Shown here: positions 22,501 to 28,300 of the stretch, in pieces | Layout: the number at the start of each line of letters is the position of its first letter | Position numbering within the stretch: position 1 is the stretch's first letter | Source: Flavobacterium cyclinae | GTDB lineage: Bacteria > Bacteroidota > Bacteroidia > Flavobacteriales > Flavobacteriaceae | DNA length: 64,000 nt | Assembly (NCBI RefSeq): GCF_021172145.1 | Contig: NZ_CP089095.1 | Coordinates: 2,418,001-2,482,000 of the forward strand | Reading direction: 5' to 3' | Made by a program: the position numbers and the translations under genes | Notes under the pieces: model-generated | The model's database searches: none | Told to the model about the DNA's origin: nothing | What the model saw: only the letters and a program-made list of their open reading frames with translations

Positions 22501-22585
22501 ACAAGGTCAGCGCTAAAAGGAGGACATTTTTTGCAAACAAAGCTTCAAAAAAGCTTCTCGTTCGCGAAAAATAATTGTTTTCCAT
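7565..22585 (-). CDS. Giant multidomain T9SS-secreted adhesin (5006 aa)
   Basis: This is the largest gene here. Residues 1-36 are a signal peptide with a long charged N-region. They are followed by a beta-rich N-domain (~37-215), two FN3 domains (~220-435), a choice-of-anchor J/MAM-like domain (~440-608), IPT/TIG (~610-690) and Big_2 (~692-773). A long run of Ig-like SYQWQ domains follows. A parallel beta-helix lies at ~1138-1632 (NITVKNTKVKG, NNEVTKVYNG ladders), with more Ig-like and SPATGLS PKD-like domains, a GEVED domain (~2582-2722) and a second MAM-like domain (~3605-3785). After these come eight MopE-like motifs (~3940-4332), six Cys-pair FN3-like repeats and a type A T9SS signal (~4919-5006). 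No enzyme site is evident; adhesion or matrix function is inferred. The C-terminal ~990 residues are shared with its downstream neighbour. Confidence 0.9.
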   Translation of the reverse strand: MENNYFSRTRSFFEALFAKNVLLLALTLLAALGMEAQTTVTIGSGTNVGNRLPIAPYYGYTYSQQVVLQSEINTSGIITKLRFYSNGNALTNSNNWTIYLGHTTKTAFTSDADWIQSGAMTQVFTGTVSATTTAGWYEIDIEDVFLYNNTDNLVVAVDENAAGYKTGSSTNYFRIWTTPVTNRGIYYINDNTNPNPASISLTGTRTSYIAQMQFDIAAAAGCTTPTAQPTALAFSSVTATSLSGSFTMPSPAPTGYMVVRSTSATAPTAPTDGTALAVGSTALGAGTYVVANTATGSFTDSGLSANTQYYYYIYSYNSGCSGAPAYLATSPLTGNVTTCMPTPTSSAATSVSSSGFTANWTGAASDAGYELEVSTSSTFSSLLSGYPVAIANNGTGIGSYEVSGLSSATTYYYRVRATGVTCSSPYSATQTVLTSCGIDTVPTVTQTFTTYTPTCWYEATGPIDGNIVSGSSGWTSRNFAYSGSSTSASINLYASQTANSWLISPSIDLGAIGNKAIKFDFAVTNYSSAVSESMGSDKLKVVVSTDNGLTWTSANVIKTYTGQTYSNIGSSESISLYGYSGVVRVGFLGESSSSSTDLNVYIDNFQVVAAPPVVTSFLPLATCENSEASVTITGSNLANATGVTLNGTAATITNNTSTSLTFIVPNGATTGVVAVTTAEGTGASTTDFTVNAYPVLEDIVGGEVSLCKDETVQLSNSTSGGVWTSSDVSIATVDAAGLVTAVSEGIATITYTVAVGDCATAKTTAITVNNPPVITEQAINQIVLDGADATFAITAIGSGISYQWQVSYDNGVSWNNIEGATNASYTLLGASFADNGKQFQCVVSGTAPCTAATSSVVTLTVGSVSITSHPANQTVCSDAGATFTLSTSGDITSYQWQILVADVWTDIEGANTASLVLSGLTSINTGAQYRCVLNGGDVNSEAATLTVYDAVVLATQPESQEVCSNVASVTFTSAATGSGLAYQWQMSTDGSDWSDISGATSATYTINTPSVALNNMQYRVVVSGTAPCSAVTSDVATLNVNQVVAITSQPTSVSQCASEETATFTVAATGDALSYQWEYSTDGSNWTVYEDGTTNELFIDSASSFNGNSFRCVVSGAASCTSITSNVVTLTVNPVLGGVFTVGAGGDFETLSAAVAAYNASACFNGDVVFELTDANYSTAETFPIVVNANANAGSYILTIKPAAGVSPTITGSSTAAIIKLNGADNVIIDGSNNGSTSRDLSIINTSTSGSSVVWIASTGGATSGATNITVKNTKVKGGSGTSSGIYGIVSSITSSFTTGAENNDNLVIQNNEVTKVYNGITAFNNSTSTQDGLLITGNTIGSTVTADRVINRGIQVSYVNNPTISNNSIFDLVTNSSINVAAIDLGAGVVNGSVLSNNVSNIKSTSSGGYGAYGINFSSSTGTSGTLVANNMISDIATRNYSSSSTLYNAFGIRIGAAIPNLKFYNNTINMFGNVIDGSSVGMSANFVTTAAATNIDMRNNIFRNAQVFATSGSKAYNVRLYTGTTFADINYNNYYGSSTTSTTYVLGYSGSADVANLSTWQTYTTKDLNSVAIAPNFVSDTDLHLASGTNVSLDNLGTVLAEVTTDFDGDTRSETPDMGADEFSTLYCGEPAIAGIVTATPASLCTSGSATIAASDYMIGVGTTYEWESSTDAEFTNPVSMGAASSIYADVSTGNISTTTYYRLKVTCLTGTPVYSDPIAVVVNTPAVTTVSPSVTVCTGDSAELTAGGAVSYDWSPATGLSATTGDTVTATPTQTTTYTVTGTDANGCTTTATVTVTVNLYPSAVTIAQGTPSICTDGVMALTANGGTVSLPSTVSSYAINGNTGTYTEISGTTLSTAIGDDVGVGNLPIGFDFPYNGSTQTVFGVSSNGIIILGNTSSTISGYSLNSLSSSNNIIAPLWDDNNTTGGSIIYATTGTAPNRVLTVQWTNMHVSGFGSSTNPTISMQVQLFENGNISFIYGGTSATLSSPTASIGISGAIGNYLSVTPLSPIETSTASSTSENTAVATSNIPSGTMINFVMPTQQTTLSWSPFTDLYTDAAATSPYTGQDVNVVYVKPSTEITYTVTSSNGDCTSEGSTTVTPLPLPVIIASEDAVICNGDTTTLTVSGADTYSWSPATGLSSTTGNTVDANPTVTTTYTVTGTSADGCQSTDTVTVTVNNPIVITYQTPEQSVLPGVSSSISVTATGSISAYQWMISTDDGETFEVIEPSATFEGVTTNTLTIHNIDLNYDGLKFQCMISGTSPCSDVLSVPYLLKVSNVAIDTNPENVTICDSDTASFVAIATSTDETVAISYQWQMNTGSGFVNIEDGTDASGLTFEGTRSSELNISGIRIASTGYQFRVRVNDFINSTTGILTVNEPVSLATQPSNQVVCVNGGTATFEVTANGDDLTYQWQVSADNGVTWNTIADATSSTLLVTNPTLSMDGYQYQVVISGATNCSSVTSDSATLNINNPVITSQPVAATVLRGNTATFSVEATDAISYQWQFSTDGTTGWANIDTLPAGVTYSGADTATLSVITSASTATGGAKYYRCVIDNNGCAVNSSAALLTVNWYCTPAPTSVDGSGIVNVTMGDINNSTGSETGRYGDYTAQSTSTTQLSTVNFSITYATGYTYGTKIWIDFNDNGVFTDAGEQVYFGLSTSTNPTTLSGSFNIPLTAPLGAHRMRIGGTDNDAGPSTPCYTGSYGSFEDYTIVITPVPTCDSTPVAGTAAAANEYVCAGATTNVVLTGQTSGVLGISLQWYASTNNVDFTPVADATAATLATAALTEGTYFYCTVTCATSELSANSNTVFVDVYNPMITSTTDGERCGTGTVTLGAEANASATINWYAAETGGASLGTGITFTTPSIATTTTFYAEAFRGGAVENVGNQDTAESAFSTSSTDAGIVFTTTKPNITIKKANVYVSGTGTLTFTMKDAAGVTIASHTENITDASPSGAVEVVLPSTFNAPTAAAGYKLTMTKTGVTWYYFTGSYPYTSSAVNITSGWGWGTTATEVRGIHNIDFEAGCTSARTAVVATVGQQPTASLSYATPFCSSATNGEVTLTGTNEYQNGTFSGSEGLSIDPVTGAIDVMATLPGTYTVTYTMLPTTYCEAQTASTTVVINQELTSNFSYDAVAYCTSSTTITPTVTGTAGTFTATPSGLSIDPSTGVINLATSEAGEYTVTNTVTVAGCGDSVSTAVVNVNTAVAITSQPGNSSVLPGTDVDFAVTATGTGLTYQWQVSTDNGSTWTNIEGATSATLSLVTVSESAQYQVIVSGATACDAVTSNVATLTVNSAAISQNPVDFTACSQGANTATFSVTTTGEVSGYQWQVNEGSGWSNIADGGIYADATSATLSLSGLALVNNGWQFRCVINEAVVSEFATLNINTAVSIEKDPENVTVCSNGTASFNVAANGTALSYQWQMSANGIDWSDVTGATSATLTLTEVTAAMNGYQYQVIVSGTAPCSPLTSNAATLNVNSAVSIASQPVGATVCIDGSATFTVDASGDGLAYQWETSTDGLTWSSITDAIEASLTVSDAQLAMNGTQYRVVISGATACSSVTSNVATLVVDEPAAPVFTPAAPIICEGNVQTIAVTSSSNSLYSYNFDSLSGFTGSAASVTSTLFNEGSGSVLLTTSSTYANVSLTMDTSVDLSGVSDAQLRFSQIVGTEAGYDYAIPEYSSDGGSTWNTFPVANYTGSASTSVFNSGVRFTSASYSAWGSAATSSPTNSMWKTEVLSIPTAALTNQFKLRFRYTTDSSTNYYGWLIDNVSIDVENQLIWSPVDDLYTNAAATIPYTGGHATTLYAKPNTSTDYTVTITNNNGCSNSSTVTVTVNPKPTLASVAQVAAVCEGTTATINLTGLVENSTFSFGYKIGTGATVNVPSLTADENGNASFDINLVAADHNQVLTITAMQSVGCSVLLTENNTTTLAVLQNVTYYADADSDGFGDATVSVVSCEGAPIGYVSNNTDCNDANALVNSTSIYYVDADGDGYGFGEAVSLCELIAPMGYATNNTDCDDTDVSVWQSGLLYVDADADGYDAGQTSVCYGSEIPVGYAIATNGSDCNDADTSIHEAVQYYVDTDGDGYGSTTTVMLCESSAPAGYSVNNTDCDDTNADVWQSGDFYVDADADTYGTGEAVSLCYGAATPVGYAINNTDCDDSNIMLWQSGLLYVDSDGDGYDNGSATVCYGASIPEGYVTSTLGSDCNDADTAIHEAVLYYVDADGDGYGSTTTVMLCDSTLQEGYSVNNTDCDDTNAAVWRTGDFYVDADADTYGTGEAVSLCYGTNTPAGYATRAGDCNDSSASVNPGATEICGNGIDDNCNGSIDEGCVVYSQVQSSQCGVTIGSLSTAIYANMISGATSYTFEVTEGSTVREFTPSSGLRYFNLNQLTGGSLYATTYSIRVNYLKSGVWSGYGPSCEVTTPAVPTSKVQTSQCGVTLASLGTQISANSVSNVTTYRFEVTDGLTVSTYDSATRQFQLTQVSGLSLRYATTYQIRVKLLINNGQWSEYGESCDVTTPSLPLTKVQTSQCGVTVAARETLIYADAVTGVSGYRFEVTRPNNTVAVVTTASGNDRSFSLSQVAADFGEAYSVRVAVLNNGVWGEYGTVCTVSAPDPLTQVQASQCGITLGSLTTPIYADAVSGATRYRFQVTRGSEVREYTTSSGSIRYFNLTQLDGGSNFGAAYFVKVAVEYRGSWRAYGTGCYVTTPTPTTKVQTSQCGITLASLNTIISANSVSNVSAYRFEVTKEGGEVRTFDSSTRQFYLAQLNRGSEFATYATTYSIRVALKSGGSWMEYGESCNVTTPSLPTTKLQGAYCGRTNVTPGRRLYSSRVLGASAYRFRITNGLDQAEYTTASASVYWFTMNDVDIPYITGTTYNVEVAVLNNGVWGPYGDVCTITTRGTAPTSREEVVKEDDSPSKVIFAVKGYPNPYTSYFTVSLETPSASMVYVRVFDMTGKLIEDREVAPSQLEELQLGSQWASGVYNVIVAQDNQVKTIRMVKQE

Positions 22586-22760
22586 AAAGTTAATTGTTAG
22601 TTAAATAATATATTATTTCCGACATTTACGGCTGCCGAACACCAATTTTAATCATAATTTTTAATACAGTAGTAGGTTTTATGTAACATTCTTTATGGTT
22701 TTTCTTGGGACTTTAAATAATTAACAAACTCTTTTTTGAAAATAGTTTAGTCAATTATTC

Positions 22761-22812
22761 AAATTAAAAGTAATATTATCCTTTTGAAGGAGCAGGTAAA
22801 TACTTTTAATTT
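22761..22812. other. Nested inverted repeat upstream of the 5006-aa adhesin
   Basis: A 12-bp perfect inverted repeat AAATTAAAAGTA (22761-22772) / TACTTTTAATTT (22801-22812) encloses a second hairpin TCCTT-TTG-AAGGA (22779-22791). It lies ~180 bases upstream of the start at 22585, in a 457-base gap where I see no gene. A role as a leader structure or operator is possible but unproven. Confidence 0.45.
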
Positions 22813-22911
22813 AAAAAAATGTACTTATAATTTAAATTTTGAATTAACATTTTATTAACTTAAAAAAATAATGAAATAAACTAATTCATCCCAAAAAATT
22901 CATTTTTAATA

Positions 22912-25388
22912 TTTTTTTTAATAATTCCTTGAGATTTCAATCAAACTGCATTAATGATTATAATAAAGGAGGCTGTCTTACGACAGCCTCCTCTTGTTTA
23001 TAATGAAGTGTGTGTTGTGCTTTGAGCACTTTTCCTACATCACTACTCTTGTTTAACCATGCGTATGGTTTTCAATTGGTCGTCTTGTGCTACAATAACA
23101 TTGTAAACACCTGATGCCCATTGTGAACCTAATTGTAGCTCTTCTAATTGTGACGGTGCCACTTCTCGATCTTCAATTAGTTTTCCTGTCATGTCAAACA
23201 CCCTAACATAAACCATAGATGCGCTTGGCGTTTCTAATGATACTGTAAAGTAAGATGTGTATGGATTTGGATAACCCTTAACTGCAAAGATAACTTTACT
23301 TGGGGAATCATCTTCTTTAACCACCTCTTCTCTACTTGTTGGTGCTGTGCCTCGTGTTGTTATTGTACATACATCACCATAAGGACCCCAAACACCATTA
23401 TTAAGTACCGCTACCTCTACATTATAAGTAGTACCTGTAATATATGGTATATCAACATCATTCATCGTAAACCAATACACACTTGCTGAAGCAGTTGTAT
23501 ATTCCGCTTGATCTAACCCATTGGTTATTCTAAAACGATAAGCAGACGCTCCTAAAACTCTACTTGAATACAATCTTCTTCCTGGTGTAACATTAGTTCT
23601 ACCACAATATGCCCCTTGAAGTTTGGTTGTTGGTAATGATGGAGTTGTCACATTACATGACTCGCCATATTCCATCCAACTTCCACCACTCTTAAGTGCA
23701 ACTCGAATACTATAAGTTGTAGCATAAGTAGCAAATTCACTTCCTCGATTCAATTGTGCTAAATAGAACTGACGTGTACTAGAATCAAATGTCCTTACCT
23801 CTCCACCTTCTTTTGTTACCTCAAATCGATAAGCCGATACATTCGATACTGAATTGGCTGAAATTATCGTATTTAATGATGCTAAAGTAATTCCACATTG
23901 TGAAGTTTGAACTTTAGTGGTTGGTGTTGGTGTAGTTACATAACATCCTGTTCCATAAGCTCTCCATGAACCTCTATACTCTACCGCAACTTTTACAAAA
24001 TAAGCCGCTCCAAAATTTGACCCACCATCTAACTGGGTTAAATTAAAGTAACGTATAGAACCCGAACTTGTGGTGTACTCCCTAACCTCTGATCCTCGTG
24101 TTACTTGGAAACGATATCTTGTCGCTCCTGAAACAGCATCTGCATAAATTGGAGTAGTTAACGAACCTAATGTTATTCCACATTGTGATGCTTGAACTTG
24201 AGTCAATGGATCTGGTGCTGATACTGTACACACTGTACCATATTCTCCCCAAACTCCATTGTTCAATACCGCTACTCGAACAGAATAGGCCTCACCAAAA
24301 TCAGCCGCAACTTGACTTAAACTAAACGATCTATCATTACCCGATGCCGTAGTTACTACCGCAACTGTATTGTTTGGTCGTGTTACCTCAAATCTATATC
24401 CTGAAACTCCTGTTACTGCATCTGCATAAATCAACGTTTCTCGTGCTGCAACTGTTACTCCACACTGTGAAGTTTGAACCTTAGTTAATGGTAATGACGG
24501 AGTGGTAACATCACATGACTCTCCATATTCACTCCACTGCCCATTATTAATCAATAATTTAACGCGTATCTGGTAGGTAGTTGCATAACGCAATGATAAA
24601 CCTGAAACTTGTGTTAATTGGAACTGACGTGTAGCTGAATCGTATGTAGAAACAGTTAATCCATCTGTAACTTCAAATCGATATGTCGTTACATTACTTA
24701 CTGAATTTGCACTAATCTGTGTCCCTAATGACGCTAAAGTAACTCCACATTGTGAGGTTTGTACTTTACTCGTTGGAACTGCAGGCGTAGTCACTTCACA
24801 TGAAGGACCATATCCACTCCAAACTCCTGATTTTAAATAGTTAACTCGAATACTATACGTAGTAGCATATAACGACCCTCCGGTTAACTGATTTAAATTA
24901 AAGTAACGTAATCCAGAAGATGGGGTAAACTCTCGTACAGTTGAACCTTCCGTTACTTCAAATGTGTAGGACGTAGCTCCACTTATCATGTTTGCATAAA
25001 TCGCAGTAGATAAACTTCCTATAGTAACTCCACATTGTGAAGACTGAACTTGCGAATAAACAACACAACCCTCATCAATACTTCCATTACAATTGTCATC
25101 TATTCCGTTACCACATATCTCGGTAGCTCCCGGATTAACCGATGCACTTGAATCGTTACAGTCTCCTGCGCGTGTCGCATAGCCTGCTGGCGTGTTTGTT
25201 CCATAACATAAAGAAACCGCTTCTCCTGTTCCATATGTATCTGCATCCGCATCTACATAGAAATCTCCTGTACGCCATACAGCTGCATTGGTATCATCAC
25301 AGTCCGTATTGTTTACTGAATAACCCTCTTGAAGCGTAGAATCACACAACATGACTGTTGTTGTAGAACCATAACCATCACCATCAGT
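22912..25388. repeat. Dispersed long repeat, copy 3 (3' module of third giant gene), mosaic
   Basis: It matches copy 1 (1912-4386) and copy 2 (7565-9910). From the terminator through base 23202 every diagnostic base agrees with copy 1 (AQDDQLK codons, tcttctaattg, caccctaac, GAAGT leader). From 23222 on, every diagnostic base agrees with copy 2 (gatgcg, tctaatgat, taagatgtg, catcttctt, atcaccat). The module ends at ~25388 after only two MopE motifs. Confidence 0.95.
22968..22991 (-). terminator. Rho-independent terminator of third giant gene
   Basis: A stem GGAGGCTGTC/GACAGCCTCC (22968-22977 and 22982-22991) with a TTAC loop, identical to 1966-1989. The identity extends a further ~55 bases downstream on the minus strand. 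Confidence 0.9.
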
Positions 25389-28300
25389 GTCCACGTAATA
25401 AGTATAAGACTGGTTGACTGTTATTTGAACAGCTACAACTTCACTTTCGCACGTATCAATGGTTTGAGTAACATAATAAGTAGCACTTTCTAATGGAGTT
25501 TCACTACTTAATAACATAGTTTTCTCACTGTCACTATAGACTTTAATATTTTGACCCAATACAACAATATCAGAAATTCTAGGAGTATCAACACTACAAA
25601 AAGTTTGATTATCAACAATTGGAGAACTGATAACTACCGGAACAACATCTACAGTTCCTAAGTTACTAGTAAGACCATCAATGGTCTGTGAAACCGTATA
25701 AGTTCCAGCAGTAGAAATAGTAATACTTGAAGAGGTATCATTGGTACTCCATAATAAAGTACCAGTAGCATCTGTAGAAAGGGTTACAGTTCCATCACAA
25801 TTTTGAGTTACTGTAATTTGAGGAGTGACAGGTAAAGTTACTAAATTACCCCCAATAGCAAGCGCATCGGAATCAGCAGCTGGAGAACTTAAACCCCAAC
25901 CTCCAGTTGAAGTTTGACCGCTAGCAAAATATCTAAAGGTAACAGTAGTTCCGTTTGGAATGTTTTGTAACTCTGAAATCTGTGTTAAATCGATTGTAGG
26001 AATAATTAAATCAGTACTTGTGATAGGTAAACCTATAAAATTAAAATTTGATCCATCGATACTGTAAGCAAACTGATGTGTTACTCCTGGTGAAGCATAA
26101 AAAGTTGAAGTACCTACAAAATTAGCATCAATAGAAGTTAAATTCATTTGATAACCACTTTCCGGTTGTAACTTAAACTCAAAATAATCATTATTACCTA
26201 AATCAATACCATCATTTTTAAAACCTGTTGTTCTAAATGAGTTAGTGCCTACGCTAGCAGTTGCACCAGCCCCTCTTGTTAAAAGATTTGCACCATTAGT
26301 TGCAACTAAATTAGTAAATGTAGTTGCAGTGGCTGTTGGAACTTGATTCAATCCATAAACATTCCATGCCGCAATTGGATCAGGAATAACCTTAAGCGAA
26401 CGTACTTGGGTAACAGGTTCATAATTAGCACTACCTTCTTGAATTGCAGTAATTTCAGTTTGACCTATACCAACAATTGTTATCACATTACCATCAACTG
26501 TCGCTACATCAGTATTGGAACTTGTATAACTAACATCTAAAGCAGAAGTTGCTGTAGCATTTAATGCAAAAGGTAATGCAGAAATATACTTGGTACCTAA
26601 AGACGAAAAACCATTAATATATTGAACTCTTGGAGCAATTACTAATTCTTGAGATACCGAAATTGCATCATTGTAATTCTCATTCCCTAATTGACTTGCC
26701 GTGATTTGAACCGTTCCTCCAGCTAAAATTGTTATCTGATTTCCTAAAACAGTAGCAATAGTCTCATCTGAACTAGTAAACACTATTGGTTCTCCAGAAG
26801 CGCCACCCAAAGCTGAAATTTCAAAAGCAGCATCTCCATATACTTTTGAAGGTAATGCCTCAAAAACAAGTACTTGATCTGCTTTCACTATATTTCCAAT
26901 TACATTTGTTGGCTGAACTAAAGTATAACGATCTGAATGTAAACCTACTAATTCAAAATTAGGTATTACTGCTATATTTTGACCTACATTAGCCTGTTCA
27001 AATTCTGCCGTATTAGTTAATTCAACTTCATCAACTCCTACAATACCATTTAATTGATAACTAGAAACTTGTGCGCTAGTTGTGCCATCATATGATTTAT
27101 CAGCAACAACTACCTCACTTACGGTTAATTGTTTTTTAACAATCACTAAAGACTGAGAAGATGCTGGTGCTGGATTGTAACTAGCATTCCCCACCTGGTT
27201 CGCTGTGATGGTTACAGTTCCAGGTTGTAATAGGTTTACACTATTTCCGTCTATAGTTGCGATTGTTTCATCTGAACTAACATAGGTTACAATCAATCCT
27301 GAACTAGCTGTTGCATTTAAGACAATTGGAGCATTACCATAAACTTGTTCTGCGATTGGTTCAAATGTTATTTCTTGATTTGCTAATGAAGTATTAATAA
27401 TTACTTGCTCTTGGCTAACAGTAACAGCTGCGTTATAATTATCATTTCCTTCTTGAAGAGCAGTAATAACAACTGTTCCAGAAGCTAGTATAGTAGCAAC
27501 ATTTCCATTTATAGATAAAACCGATTCGTTATCACTTATAAAACTCACAGGTAACCCTGAAGTAGTCGAAGCAGTTAATGTAAAACTTGCATCTGTATCT
27601 AAACGATTTTCTAACAATTCAAATGTTATGGTTTGATCCGCTTTATTCACCACTAGTTCTCTAGTAATTTCTAATGCTGAATTATAGTTATCATTTCCAG
27701 CTTGAGAAGCTGTTATTAATGTAGTACCTGCACCAACAATGGTTAGTACATTCCCCTCCAGTGTAGCAACAGAAGGATTAGAACTAGTATAAGACACCGT
27801 TAGACCTGAAGAAGCTGTTCCGTCTAATTCAAATGGTAAATCGCCATAAACAAACGAAGGTAAAACATCAAACGTAAGTTCTTGATCTGATTTTAATACC
27901 GTTAAAATCAACTCTTGTGTATCAGTACCTGACAAGTTAGTAGCTGACAAACTAACATTAAATACTCCTGCAACTGTTGGCACACCAGAAATAATACCTG
28001 TTGATGTATTAATGGATAACCCTAACGGCAAACCTGATGCATTATAACTAGACGGCACATTAGATGCCATTGTTGAGTAGTTGAAAGATTGACCTACGGT
28101 TCCTGAAGCACTCAAAGAACTTGTAATAGTAGGAGCAGGTAATTGATTTACAAAACCTGTAACTACTAAGCTATTAGTAGCGTCATTTGACCCATACCTT
28201 CCAATTGAAAATGTAGCTGTGGAAGAGGTTGCCCCCCATGCATATAATCTAAAAGTAAGAAGTGTACCAGCAGGCAAATTTTGCAACGCTTCAACGACAG

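Larger units (their letters stand above)
22586..23042. other. Gene-free interval between second and third giant genes
   Basis: This AT-rich gap holds the nested inverted repeat at 22761-22812 and, from ~22912, the terminator-bearing 3' segment shared with 1912-2040. I see no convincing TAnnTTTG promoter close to the start at 22585, and no small gene. Confidence 0.6.
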
